A DNA stretch of 64,000 bases, from the NCBI RefSeq assembly GCF_009671205.1, contig NZ_CP045309.1:4898001-4962000 (forward strand). Reading direction: 5' to 3'. Source of the stretch: Micromonospora terminaliae (GTDB lineage: Bacteria > Actinomycetota > Actinomycetes > Mycobacteriales > Micromonosporaceae). Shown here piece by piece: positions 25,440 through 33,998 of the stretch. Under the pieces are notes generated by a model. The model ran no database searches. It was not told the origin of the DNA and worked only from the letters and a program-made list of their open reading frames with translations. Both the position numbers and the translations under genes were made by a program. Every line of letters begins with the position of its first letter. Within the stretch, counting starts at the first letter, position 1.

Positions 25440-27863
25440 GTGGGCGTACCCCCCACCCGCCCCGCCGACCGCGCGCCGGCCCGGCCGGGCCCACTCCGCA
25501 CGCGACCGGCCGACCGGACGCTGGCCCGGCCGCGCCGACGGCTGCCGGCCGCACTGGCCGCGCTCGCCGCGCTGCTCGCCGTCGGGGCCGGTGTCCTCGT
25601 CGACCTGGCCACCCCGGCGCCCCGCCCAGCCGACGCGCCCGCGGACGCGTTCAGCGCCGAGCGGGCGTACCAGCAGGTCAAGGTCATCGCGGCGCGGCCG
25701 CACGTGGCCGGCAGCGCCGCCAACGACCAGGTCCGGGAGCACATCGTGGGTGTGCTGCGCGGGCTGGGCCTGGAGACCGAGGTGCAGGACACCGTGGCCC
25801 CGGAGGCCGGGCAGCTCAGCGGGGCGGCCGGCGGCGCGACCCTGGCCCGGGTCCGTAACGTGGTGGCCCGGCTGCCCGGCACCGAGCCCACCGGCCGGGT
25901 CTTCCTGGTGGCCCACTACGACTCGGTGCAGTCCGGGCCGGGCGGCAACGACGACGCGGCCGGCACGTCCACCATCCTGGAGGTGGCCCGGGCGTTGGCC
26001 GCCGGCCCGCGCCCCCGCAACGACGTGGTGCTGGTGCTCACCGACGCCGAGGAGGCGTGCCTGTGCGGGGCCGCCGGCTTCGCCGCCGACCACCCCCTGG
26101 CCGCCGACGGCGGCGTGGTGCTCAACCTGGAGGCGCGCGGCTCCACCGGTCCGGTGATCATGTTTGAGACGTCCCGGAACAACGCGAAGCTCGTGGAGGC
26201 CTTCGGCCGGGCCGCCCCGCACCCGGTGGGCACCTCGTTCGCCGTGGAGATCTACCGGGCGCTGCCCAACGACACCGACTTCACGGCCTTCCTCGACCAC
26301 CGGTTCGTCGGGCTGAACTCGGCGTACATCGACGGGGGCGCGGTCTACCACACCCCGCTCGACGTGCCCGCGGCCATGAACCGGGGCAGCCTCCAGATGC
26401 ACGGCGACAACGCGCTGGGCCTGGCCCGCGAGTTCGGCCGGACCGACCTGCGCGAGCTGCGCTCCGGCCACGACGACACCTACTTCCCGGTGCCCGGCGG
26501 GCTGGTCCGCTACCCCGGTTGGCTCACCCTGCCGCTGGCCCTGGCCGCGCTGCTCGCCGTCGGCGTGCTCGGCGCCCTGCTGCGCCGGGCCGGCCGGGCC
26601 ACCGCCGGGCGGCTCGTGGCCGGCGTCGGGCTGGCCCTCGTGCCGGTGGTCGCCGCCCCGCTGGGCGCGTGGCTCCTCTGGACCGCCGTCACCACCGTCC
26701 GTCCCGGCTACGCCGAGCTGCTCGACCCGTACCGCCCGGTCTGGTACCGGCTCGCCGTGGTGGCGCTCGCCGCCGCGATCCTCTTCGCCTGGTACGCGCT
26801 GACCCGCCGCTGGGCCGGCCCGGCCGCCCTGGCCTTCGGCGGCCTGGTCTGGCTGGCCCTGTTCGGGGTGCTCCTCGCCGTGCTGGTGCCCGGTGGCGCG
26901 TACCTGACGACCCTGCCCGCCCTGGTCGGCGCGCTGGCCGGCCTGGCGGCGCTGGCCACCCGGCGCGACGGCCCGTGGCCGGTGGTCGCCGTGACCCTGG
27001 CCGGCGCTGTGGCCGTGGTGATCCTGCTGCCCACCGTCGTGCTGCTCTTCCCGGCGCTCGGCATGGGCATGGGCGGCGTGGCGGCGCTCGTCGCGGTGCT
27101 GCTCGGCCTGGCCGCGCTGCCCGTCGTCGACCTGCTGCACCCGCAGGCCGGCGGCCAGCGCGGCCTGCTCGCGCTCCGGGCCCGCCGGCTCGGCGCGCTG
27201 CCCGCCGGCGCCGCCGCGCTCGCCGCCGTGGTGCTCGCCGGGGTCGGCCTGTCCGTCGACCGCTTCGATGCCGCGCACCCCGTGCCGACCCACCTCATGT
27301 ACGCCCTCGACGCCGGCACCGGCAGGGCGCAGTGGCTCAGTCATGAGGAAGACCCCCAGCCCTGGACCGACGGGTACGTGGACCGCGCCGTCTCGGTGGC
27401 CGACGACTTCCCAGGCCTGGGTGACGCGGAGCTGCGGAGCGGGGCGGCGCAGGCGGCGGACCTGCCCGCCCCGAAGCTGGAGACCCTGTCCGACACCCGG
27501 TCGGGCGACCAGCGGGTGCTGCGGGTCCGGGTGCTGCCGCAGCGGCCGGTCCGGCTGCTCTCCCTGCACGTCGACACGTCCACGGCCGAGGTGAAGTCGG
27601 CGACCGTGGCCGGGCGGGACGTGCCGGTCAAGGCGCGGGACGGCCGGTGGGGTTTCGGCGTCGTCTTCCACGCCCCGCCGCCGGAGGGCGTCGAGGTCAC
27701 GCTGACGCTGGTGCCGAAGGCCGGGCAGGTGCGCCTGCGGGTCATGGACGCCAGCGACGGGCTGGGCGGGCTGCCCGGATTCCGGGCCCGGCCCGCCGAC
27801 GTCGGCGTGGTGGGCTCGCACAGCTCGGAGATGCTGGCGGTGGCCCGGACGTATCCCCTCTAG
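25440..27863 (+). CDS. Membrane-bound M28-family zinc aminopeptidase
   Basis: An 807-residue protein starting at GTG 25440 behind CGAGGAG. A short Arg/Pro-rich N-terminus leads to TM1 (about 35-55), then an extracytoplasmic M28 domain. Zinc and catalytic residues are visible: His in 'VAHYDSVQSG', Asp in 'GGNDDAAGT', the Glu pair in 'LTDAEEACLCG', the acid in 'NLEARG', and His in 'VYHTPLD' near 303. The second half has about nine transmembrane helices (about 355-610) and a C-terminal beta-rich outer domain. The architecture resembles FXNA/ERMP1-like membrane peptidases. It probably trims peptides outside the cell; the substrate is unknown. Confidence 0.9.
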   Translation: MGVPPTRPADRAPARPGPLRTRPADRTLARPRRRLPAALAALAALLAVGAGVLVDLATPAPRPADAPADAFSAERAYQQVKVIAARPHVAGSAANDQVREHIVGVLRGLGLETEVQDTVAPEAGQLSGAAGGATLARVRNVVARLPGTEPTGRVFLVAHYDSVQSGPGGNDDAAGTSTILEVARALAAGPRPRNDVVLVLTDAEEACLCGAAGFAADHPLAADGGVVLNLEARGSTGPVIMFETSRNNAKLVEAFGRAAPHPVGTSFAVEIYRALPNDTDFTAFLDHRFVGLNSAYIDGGAVYHTPLDVPAAMNRGSLQMHGDNALGLAREFGRTDLRELRSGHDDTYFPVPGGLVRYPGWLTLPLALAALLAVGVLGALLRRAGRATAGRLVAGVGLALVPVVAAPLGAWLLWTAVTTVRPGYAELLDPYRPVWYRLAVVALAAAILFAWYALTRRWAGPAALAFGGLVWLALFGVLLAVLVPGGAYLTTLPALVGALAGLAALATRRDGPWPVVAVTLAGAVAVVILLPTVVLLFPALGMGMGGVAALVAVLLGLAALPVVDLLHPQAGGQRGLLALRARRLGALPAGAAALAAVVLAGVGLSVDRFDAAHPVPTHLMYALDAGTGRAQWLSHEEDPQPWTDGYVDRAVSVADDFPGLGDAELRSGAAQAADLPAPKLETLSDTRSGDQRVLRVRVLPQRPVRLLSLHVDTSTAEVKSATVAGRDVPVKARDGRWGFGVVFHAPPPEGVEVTLTLVPKAGQVRLRVMDASDGLGGLPGFRARPADVGVVGSHSSEMLAVARTYPL

Positions 27864-27950
27864 AAAAAGTTCCGGGACGGATGTCGAGAGGAGCCGCCCA
27901 GCTTCTACTCCCGGGTGAGAGCAACCCCCACGATCCCGAGGAGCAGATCG

Positions 27951-28547
27951 ATGACGAAGGTGAGCACCGGAGCCACCATGTCGCTGGACGGCTACATCGC
28001 CGACGCGTCCCACGGTGGGTTCGAACACCTCTTCCAGTGGTACGGCAACGGTGACGTGGAGATCCCGACGGCCACCCCCGGCATGACGTTCCGGACGTCG
28101 GCGGCGAGCGCCGAGCACGTACGCGCGCTGACCGAACGGACCGGCGCGCTCGTCGTCGGGCGGCGGCTGTTCGACATGACGAACGGCTGGGGCGGTCGCC
28201 ACCCCATGGACGTCCCCGTGGTCGTGGTCACGCACCACGTGCCGGAGGGCTGGGACCGGGAGGGCGACTCGTTCGTGTTCGTGACCGACGGCATCGAGGC
28301 CGCGATCGAGCGGGCGAAGACCCTCGCCGGCGACAAGGAGGTCGGCGTCAACGGCGGCACCATCGCGACGCAGGTGCTGGAGGCCGGCCTGCTCGACGAG
28401 GTCCACGTCGATCTCGTACCGGTCCTGCTCGGCGACGGCATCCCGTTCTTCGCCGGCCTCCGGATCGCGCCCGTGCAGCTGGAGGGGCCCGTCCGGGTCG
28501 TACAGGGCACGGAGGTCACCCACCTCGCCTACCGGGTCCGCAGGTAG
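27951..28547 (+). CDS. Dihydrofolate reductase-family protein (RibD C-terminal-like)
   Basis: A 198-residue reductase-fold protein. The ATG at 27951 follows CGAGGAG at good distance. The N-terminal 'TGATMSLDGYIAD' is the family hallmark, with 'GALVVGRRLFDM' and the NADPH-loop region 'VGVNGGTIATQVLEAGLLDE' later. Members related to YyaP/YwjB reduce unknown small molecules; assignment to folate metabolism is not justified. It stands alone and converges on the ltrA gene. Confidence 0.88.
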   Translation: MTKVSTGATMSLDGYIADASHGGFEHLFQWYGNGDVEIPTATPGMTFRTSAASAEHVRALTERTGALVVGRRLFDMTNGWGGRHPMDVPVVVVTHHVPEGWDREGDSFVFVTDGIEAAIERAKTLAGDKEVGVNGGTIATQVLEAGLLDEVHVDLVPVLLGDGIPFFAGLRIAPVQLEGPVRVVQGTEVTHLAYRVRR

Positions 28548-28565
28548 GGCTGACTCGGCGGTCGC

Positions 28566-28612
28566 GACCCGTCCCCGCTCAGCCGGGTCGGCCCCGCAGC
28601 AGGGGACGGGTC
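28566..28612. terminator. Inverted repeat between convergent reductase and ltrA genes
   Basis: Perfect 11-bp arms (28566-28576 and 28602-28612) with a GC-rich 25-nt loop. The right arm lies inside the last codons of ltrA, so it could end transcription from both sides. There is no U-tract. Confidence 0.5.
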
Positions 28613-29754
28613 AATCGCCCGCCCATGGCGTCGCCGGTCACCACCCCCGCCAGCATGAGCACGACGAGGGTGGTGACCAGCACCGGGGGCCACTTGCCGA
28701 CCCACGGCATCACGGCCAGCAGGAGCAACACCCAGAACACCCGGTGCCACGGGACCCTGCCGATGATCCGCCAGGTGAACACGGTGCGCCCGAGCAGGAA
28801 CAGTGCGGGCCCGCCGAGGACCAGCGCGATCCACCGCCCCGGCGTGTCGCCGGTGGGCCGCTCGACGACCAGGTCGAACGCGGCGGCGGTGCAGACGATG
28901 CCGGCCAGCATGACGAAGTGGGTGTACGGCGCCAGCCGGGTCGCGCGTCGGAGCACCCGCGGAGCGTTGGTCCGCACGATCTGGCCGGCACCCAGGACGT
29001 AGATCTGCCAGAGCAGCAGCATGGTGGCGAAGGCGGCCAGGAAGGCGGCCGACCGGGCCAGGGTGAAGTCGGACCGGCTGATCTCCAGGGTCGGCACCAG
29101 GATGACGTCGCCGAGCGCCAGGATGACGAACTGCTGGTAGCGCTCGCCCAGGTGCTCGGTCGTCTTCTCGTACTGGCCGAGCGGCACCCGGCCGAGGCCG
29201 GGCGTCGGGTAGCGCGCGCCGGCCGAGACGTAGTCGATCGTCACGGCCACGGCCCAGAGCGCCCACGACCCCTCGTGCGGCAGCAGCGCGCCGCCGACCC
29301 AGAAGAAGCCGGAGACCACGAACCAGAAGAGGAAGCGGGCGGCCCGTTGCTCGGCCATGCGCTGGCGCGGGTGCAGCACGGTCACCAGCACCACCCCGCG
29401 CACCAGGTGCGGGGTCACGTAGCCGAGCGCGAAGACCAGCGCGTGCGTGTCGACGGCCAGCGCCGCCGCCGTGACCACGGCGCCGAACATGGTCACCATG
29501 AGGATGACCTGGATGGGTAGCTGGTCCGGGTCGTAGAAGTCGGTGGTCGTCGAGGTGATCGACCAGGTCCACCAGACGGCCATCAGCATGATCACGACCG
29601 GCGCGACGCCGTTCCACCTGGGCCGGTCCGCGATCAGCATCGAGACCAGCGCCAGCGCCGCCACGAAGACGACGTCGAAGAGCAGTTCCAGCAGGGTGGC
29701 GCGGGTCGAGCCTCCCGGCGGGCGCACCAGCTCGCTGCTGCCTCCGGTCGTCAT
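28579..29754 (-). CDS. ltrA: Low temperature requirement protein A (LtrA) family membrane protein
   Basis: A 391-residue protein with about ten to twelve hydrophobic helices. The LtrA hallmarks are 'ELLFDVVFVAALALVS' near the N-terminus, 'WWTWSITSTTTDFYD', and 'HLGERYQQFVILALGDVI' near the middle. The ATG at 29754 follows GGAGG at 7 nt. The family is named from a Listeria low-temperature growth gene; its biochemical role is not settled. It is monocistronic. Confidence 0.87.
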   Translation of the reverse strand: MTTGGSSELVRPPGGSTRATLLELLFDVVFVAALALVSMLIADRPRWNGVAPVVIMLMAVWWTWSITSTTTDFYDPDQLPIQVILMVTMFGAVVTAAALAVDTHALVFALGYVTPHLVRGVVLVTVLHPRQRMAEQRAARFLFWFVVSGFFWVGGALLPHEGSWALWAVAVTIDYVSAGARYPTPGLGRVPLGQYEKTTEHLGERYQQFVILALGDVILVPTLEISRSDFTLARSAAFLAAFATMLLLWQIYVLGAGQIVRTNAPRVLRRATRLAPYTHFVMLAGIVCTAAAFDLVVERPTGDTPGRWIALVLGGPALFLLGRTVFTWRIIGRVPWHRVFWVLLLLAVMPWVGKWPPVLVTTLVVLMLAGVVTGDAMGGRLTRPLLRGRPG

Positions 29755-30009
29755 GCCCGGCCTCCCGCCGCCCCGGGGCACTGCCTTTCCGGCAATTATC
29801 CGGGCGAATCGGTCCTTCCGGGTCTACTTCCCGCGGTCGGAGCTCGCCGGTTTCAGCCCCACCGCTCCGTCCGCCATGATCATCGATCGCAGGAGGCCGA
29901 GCGCTTGATCCCGGCCGCCGGCAGGGGCGCTCACCACGCGGGCTTGCCGGGCCGGTAAACCTCGCGGGCCGACCAGGTGTCTTGCTGGGTGACGAGGCCG
30001 GGAGGGCAG

Positions 30010-30531
30010 ATGAGGGATTCGCGTGGAGCGGAGTTCGACGACTTCGTTCGCACCCGATCGATGGTGCTGTTACGGGTTGCCTTCCTGCTGACCGGGGATC
30101 GGCATGCGGCGGAGGACCTGCTTCAGGAGGTGTTGGAGCAGGTGTATGTGCGGTGGCGTCGAGTGCAGGGCAGCCCGGAGGCGTACGCGCGGCGCGCGTT
30201 GGTCAACCGGTCGATCAACCGGTGGCGCCGCCGTGCCCGCCGGCCCGAGCAGTCGCTGGGCCGGCACGACGAGGTCGCCCGTGACCACGCCGACGCCGTG
30301 GCTCTCCGCGGAGTGGTCGTTGCGGCGCTGCGGGCGTTGCCGCCTCGGCAGCGGGCCGCAGTCGTGCTCCGTTACCTGGAGGACGTGTCGGTGACTGACG
30401 TCGCCGCGGCGATGGGCTGTTCTCAGGGCGCGGTGAAAAGTCACGCCGCGCGCGGGCTGGCTCGACTGCGCGAGGTGCTGGCCGCATCGGATCTCGTCAT
30501 GCCCATCACCGACTCTGGGGGTTCGCGATGA
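30010..30531 (+). CDS. SigE-family ECF RNA polymerase sigma factor
   Basis: A 173-residue sigma factor with region 2 ('VAFLLTGDRHAAEDLLQEVL') and region 4 ('LPPRQRAAVVLRYLEDVSV', then 'MGCSQGAVKSHAARGLARL'). The ATG at 30010 follows GGGAGGGC. The SigE/ECF41-like 'GDRHAAEDLLQ' pattern is typical of the many actinobacterial SigE-family copies. The next gene starts within its stop codon (ATGA) and encodes a single-pass membrane protein that probably serves as its anti-sigma factor. The stimulus is unknown. Confidence 0.93.
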   Translation: MRDSRGAEFDDFVRTRSMVLLRVAFLLTGDRHAAEDLLQEVLEQVYVRWRRVQGSPEAYARRALVNRSINRWRRRARRPEQSLGRHDEVARDHADAVALRGVVVAALRALPPRQRAAVVLRYLEDVSVTDVAAAMGCSQGAVKSHAARGLARLREVLAASDLVMPITDSGGSR

Positions 30532-31826
30532 CTTTGAACGACAGTGACGTGCGCGACGTTCTGCACCGCGCGACGGATCATCTGGTCGCCCCGCCCGGTC
30601 TGCTCGAGGAGGTGCGCCGGGGCGGGCACCGGCGGGTGGTACGCCGCCGGGCCGTGCTGGCGGTCGTCTGCGCGGCCGTGGTGGCGGCGCCCGTGGGCGG
30701 GCTCCAGCTGGCGAACGGTGGCGGAGCGGCGCAGGTCGCTTCGCCGCTGCTCGACGAGCCCACTCGCGGTGATCTGGCGGGTGACGAGGGGTACCTGCGG
30801 CAGGTCCGCGACGCGTGGCAGCGCCGCCTGAAGCAGGACGGAGAGCAGCTGCGCGGCGAGCCGCACATCGTCTGGGCCGGACGTACGCCTGCCGGCCCCG
30901 CCGCCTACGTCGCCCACCGCACCGTCCACAACCCGGTCGCCAGTTCCGAAGGCGACCGCGTGATCGCGATGGCGGCGTTCGTCGAACCCACCGCCGACGG
31001 ACCGCGGGTCACGACGCGGGAGCAGGTCACCGATGCCGGCACGGATGGGATCTCGCAGGCGGCGCTGCTCGGGCCGCAGCGCGACGTGCTCGTCGTACTC
31101 GACGTCGGGCAACCGGTGGAGTTCTCGCCCGAACTGCGGTACCTGCCCGACGGCAGGGTCAGCCGCAGCTTCCAGCGGGTCGCGTTCCGAGACGGCGCGG
31201 CCGTGCTGGCGGTGCCGCCGCAGCGCACGAAGATCAGTGTCGCGCTCTCCAGGACCCCGGTCAGCCGGGACAACATGGTGCACATCTCGAATGACGGCCC
31301 GATTCTCTTCCCCGAGGGCAAGGAGCGGCCGAGACCACCGCAGCTCCGCCACACGTTGCCCGGCGCGGAGAAGGTCTGGACAGGTGATCCGAGCGCGAAG
31401 AAGGTGGGCGCGCCGGCCGAGGCTCTTGCGGATTACATCGACTCCGCAGGCGTGCACACGAGCGACGGGTCTCCCCTCCTGTGGGTCTACGGGGCAACCC
31501 CGGACGGTCGGCTGCTCCTCGTGGAGACCATCCAGTACGACGACGACCCCGCCCGCGTCATCGCGCTGCTCGCTCCCAGGTACCTCGCCTTCAAGGCGGT
31601 CGCCAGCACCTTTGCGGACTGGAGATCGCCGTTGCCCGTACGGCTGCGACTGCCCGACAACCAGGGCGTTCTGGTCGCCGCCGAGGGCGCGGCGCTGAGC
31701 TACCGCATCGGTAAAGGTCAGTGGCAGGAGGCCGGTAGGAACGCGGCACTGCTGCCCGCCGACGCCACCGACGTGCGTGTCACCGACGCCGGAGGCACCG
31801 TCACCACCGTCCCCGTCACGTCCTGA
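30528..31826 (+). CDS. Single-pass membrane protein, probable anti-sigma partner
   Basis: A 432-residue protein overlapping the sigma-factor gene by 4 bp. The N-terminal 40 residues are helical and charged ('DVLHRATDHLVAPPGLLEEV'), followed by an Arg cluster and a transmembrane helix at about 42-60 ('AVLAVVCAAVVAAPVGG'). The rest is a large extracytoplasmic region of unknown fold. Small cytoplasmic N-terminus plus one TM plus sigma-factor coupling is the usual anti-sigma layout, but no zinc motif (HxxxCxxC) is seen. The anti-sigma role is inferred from position only. The same layout recurs at 60995-62164. Confidence 0.75.
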   Translation: MTLNDSDVRDVLHRATDHLVAPPGLLEEVRRGGHRRVVRRRAVLAVVCAAVVAAPVGGLQLANGGGAAQVASPLLDEPTRGDLAGDEGYLRQVRDAWQRRLKQDGEQLRGEPHIVWAGRTPAGPAAYVAHRTVHNPVASSEGDRVIAMAAFVEPTADGPRVTTREQVTDAGTDGISQAALLGPQRDVLVVLDVGQPVEFSPELRYLPDGRVSRSFQRVAFRDGAAVLAVPPQRTKISVALSRTPVSRDNMVHISNDGPILFPEGKERPRPPQLRHTLPGAEKVWTGDPSAKKVGAPAEALADYIDSAGVHTSDGSPLLWVYGATPDGRLLLVETIQYDDDPARVIALLAPRYLAFKAVASTFADWRSPLPVRLRLPDNQGVLVAAEGAALSYRIGKGQWQEAGRNAALLPADATDVRVTDAGGTVTTVPVTS

Positions 31827-31850
31827 TCCGCATCAACCGCACTCCGCCTG

Positions 31851-31874
31851 CCGGCTCACAGCGGAGTGAGCCGG
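31851..31874 (+). terminator. Hairpin after the sigma/membrane-partner operon
   Basis: Perfect 9-bp stem CCGGCTCAC/GTGAGCCGG with a 6-nt loop, 25 nt downstream of the stop codon. Confidence 0.7.
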
Positions 31875-31916
31875 TGGGCGTCCCGGCTCCGGGCAGCCGC
31901 CGTCGCGCTCGGGATC

Positions 31917-31954
31917 TTGACCAATACGTCGATCATCTGCTTATGTAGACGACA
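31917..31954 (+). promoter_or_regulatory. Probable promoter of a leaderless padR transcript
   Basis: A TTGACC hexamer (31917-31922) and TATGTA (31942-31947) are spaced 19 nt, or 18 if the -10 is read TTATGT. The ATG at 31954 lies 6 nt past the -10, so the transcript would begin at or within a base of the start codon. No ribosome site is present, which fits leaderless initiation, common in actinobacteria. Confidence 0.55.
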
Positions 31955-32307
31955 TGACCAGGCCCTCCGCGTCGATGCGCGAACCCACCTATTTCATCCT
32001 GGCCGCGTTGCAGGACGAGCCCCTGCACGGCTACGCGATCGTCAAGCGGGCGCAGGAGTTGTCCGACGGCCGGGTACGCCTCACGACGGGCACCCTCTAC
32101 GCCGCTCTGGACCGGCTCACCGGTGAGGAGATGGTGAGGGTGGCCGAGGAAGCGGTGGTCAACGGTCGTGCCCGCCGCACCTACGAGCTGACCCAGCGAG
32201 GTTTGTCCGCGCTGACCGCGGAAGCGGAGCGGATGGCTGCGGCGGCGAGCGTCGTTCGTAACCATTCCGTCCGCCCGGCGGCTGCGGGCCGGGTGGTGCC
32301 GGCATGA
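31954..32307 (+). CDS. PadR-family transcriptional regulator
   Basis: A 117-residue winged-helix regulator with the PadR signature 'PTYFILAALQDEPLHGYAIV' and wing segment 'RLTTGTLYAALDRL'. It is shorter than full PadR proteins and lacks the long C-terminal helical domain, matching the PadR_s1 short class. It probably represses its own operon. The ATG at 31954 has no Shine-Dalgarno and lies directly after a -10-like element. The downstream membrane-protein gene overlaps it by 4 bp (ATGA), the common PadR-effector pairing. Confidence 0.9.
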   Translation: MTRPSASMREPTYFILAALQDEPLHGYAIVKRAQELSDGRVRLTTGTLYAALDRLTGEEMVRVAEEAVVNGRARRTYELTQRGLSALTAEAERMAAAASVVRNHSVRPAAAGRVVPA

Positions 32308-33218
32308 CCGAGCTGGAGCGCCGTTACCGGTGGCTGCTGCGGGCCTACCCCCGCGCCTACCGGCAGTATCGCGCCGACGAGATGCTCGAAACCCTCCTCG
32401 CCACGGCCGACGACGCGCGGCGGCCGAGCCTTCGGGAGGCGGTGGCGCTCGTGGTCGGGGGGCTGCGCGCCCGCACCGGCGTCGACCGCCTCGGCTCGCG
32501 ATCGGCGCTGGGATACTCCGCGCTGCGAGTGTCCGCGCTGTCCCTGCTCGTGTACGGCATGACGCAGCGGGCCGGAGGCCCGATCGGGGTCTTGGTGACG
32601 ATGCTGTCGGAGGGCCCATACAACCCCGGCGGATGGTGGTTCATCGTCATTCCGGCGCTGCTGACCATCGCGCTCTTCGCTGCGGCGTGGGGTAGCTACC
32701 GGCTGGCATTCGCTGCGGCGATCTTGACCGTGGCCGCGCAACATTTGTCGGCGAACGGGTGGGACCTATCGTTCTGGTTCTCGTCGGTCTATGACCTCCA
32801 GGACGCGATGCTTCCCCAGTTCTGGCCAGCGCTGCTGGCTTCGCTGGCGTTGCTGCGACTGCTCCGCGCACCCCGAACGCCCGTGGCCCGACCGTGGGCC
32901 TGGCCCGTCCTCGGGGCACTGGCAGTCGTCGCTTTGGCGCCGAGCCCGATCAACGGGTGGTTGGACGCACCACTGATGTCCTTGTGCGCGTTCGCCGCAC
33001 TGGCCGTCATCACCGCGCCGGTCGATGCACGGATGCCCATCGTCGCCTCGGTGCTTCTCCTGGCGCCGGCCTTGGCACAAGCCACCTATCTGCTCTGTTC
33101 CAAACAAGCGGGGTGGCCACTAGATATCTCCATCACCGCGATCCTTGTTCTCGCGGCAGTCATGGCCAGCACGCTTGCCGCCGGAACGATCGCCGGCCGC
33201 CGCCAGGCCCGCATGTAG
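32304..33218 (+). CDS. Membrane protein paired with PadR regulator
   Basis: A 304-residue protein. The first 65 residues are a soluble helical prefix of the form 'ELERRYRWLLRAYPRAYRQY...EEMLETLL', a domain often found beside PadR regulators in actinobacteria. About seven transmembrane helices follow (75-295). I do not recognise a transport or enzyme motif. Coupled translation with the PadR gene suggests the protein is the regulated product, possibly an envelope-stress or permease-like component; this is inference. Confidence 0.8.
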   Translation: MTELERRYRWLLRAYPRAYRQYRADEMLETLLATADDARRPSLREAVALVVGGLRARTGVDRLGSRSALGYSALRVSALSLLVYGMTQRAGGPIGVLVTMLSEGPYNPGGWWFIVIPALLTIALFAAAWGSYRLAFAAAILTVAAQHLSANGWDLSFWFSSVYDLQDAMLPQFWPALLASLALLRLLRAPRTPVARPWAWPVLGALAVVALAPSPINGWLDAPLMSLCAFAALAVITAPVDARMPIVASVLLLAPALAQATYLLCSKQAGWPLDISITAILVLAAVMASTLAAGTIAGRRQARM

Positions 33219-33227
33219 ACCCGGAGC

Positions 33228-33482
33228 TCACTTCCAGCGGAAGTGGACGAAGAGGCGGCCGAAGTTCTTCGAGTCCTTCTCGACGCGGTGGTAGAGCTGC
33301 TTCACGTCCTTCTGGTCGAGGAAGCGCAGCACCTTCTTCTTCAGCTGGCCGGAGCCCTTCCCCGGGATGATCTCCACCATGCTGGCCTTCTTCGCCACGG
33401 CCTCGTTCATGATGTCCCGCAGGGCACGGTCGATCTCGTAGCCCTTGTTGTAGATCTCGTGGAGATCGAGCTTGAGCTTCAC
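33228..33482 (-). CDS. Small Smr-domain protein
   Basis: An 84-residue protein consisting of one Smr (MutS2 C-terminal-like) domain. It shows 'LDLHEIYNKGYEIDRALRD' at the start and the loop 'IIPGKGSGQLKKKVLRFL' in place of the usual HGxGxG. Smr domains bind branched DNA or cleave RNA; the reduced loop (PGKG for HGKG) makes catalysis uncertain. GTG 33482 is the likely start. It is preceded on the same strand by a TPR protein gene and a strong terminator, so it has its own promoter. Confidence 0.85.
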   Translation of the reverse strand: MKLKLDLHEIYNKGYEIDRALRDIMNEAVAKKASMVEIIPGKGSGQLKKKVLRFLDQKDVKQLYHRVEKDSKNFGRLFVHFRWK

Positions 33483-33502
33483 CGGACCATCCTAGGTACG
33501 CC

Positions 33503-33530
33503 GAAGGGCAGCCCCGCAGGGCTGCCCTTC
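33503..33530 (-). terminator. Hairpin terminator of the TPR-protein gene
   Basis: Perfect 12-bp stem (33503-33514 with 33519-33530, 4-nt loop) lying 12 bp beyond the stop codon of the minus-strand TPR gene and before the Smr gene. Confidence 0.8.
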
Positions 33531-33541
33531 GCAGTCCACCG

Positions 33542-33907
33542 TCAGCGGCCGCCGACCTTGCCCTCCACCCGGCGCAGCGCCGCGGTGTAGTCGGCGTTGG
33601 TCGAGTACATGGCCGCGGCGATCCGCAGGTGCCGCAGCGCGTCGGCGGGGCGGTTCATCCGCTCCAGCGTCCGGCCGAGCACGTGGTGCGCGTAGTGGTC
33701 GCTCGGGTCCCGGTCGACCAGCTCGCGCAGCTGCTCCTCGGCCCGGTTGAGCTGGGCCGACTGGAAGTACGCGCGGGCCAGCAGCTGCCGCACCGAGGAG
33801 TTGCCGGGCTCGGCCTCGACGATCGGTTCGAGCAGCCGGGCCGCTCCGGTCGGGTCACCCGCTTCGAAGAACATGGTCGCCCGCCGGTACTCCGCCAGAA
33901 GATCCAC
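33542..33907 (-). CDS. Tetratricopeptide-repeat protein
   Basis: A 121-residue helical protein with about three TPR units. The canonical positions are visible in 'ARLLEPIVEAEPGNSSVRQLLARAYF' (residues spaced as in TPR) and 'HHVLGRTLERMNRPADALRH'. GTG 33907 is selected because GAGGAGGTG precedes it by about 8 nt. TPR proteins act as scaffolds for protein-protein contacts; no partner is indicated here. It is monocistronic with its own terminator. Confidence 0.85.
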   Translation of the reverse strand: MDLLAEYRRATMFFEAGDPTGAARLLEPIVEAEPGNSSVRQLLARAYFQSAQLNRAEEQLRELVDRDPSDHYAHHVLGRTLERMNRPADALRHLRIAAAMYSTNADYTAALRRVEGKVGGR

Positions 33908-33998
33908 TCGACCCACCTCCTCGTGTCGCGCCAGCCCTTTCTCCGACGCTGGCACAACACCAGCCGTACCGCGAGTGTTCCTTCGGGGAGGATCGCGC

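Noticed and set aside
25434..28523. Open frame of about 1000 codons on the minus strand opposite the M28 peptidase
   Set aside because: Low-complexity His/Gly/Arg translation, and the plus strand has clear zinc-peptidase and reductase motifs.
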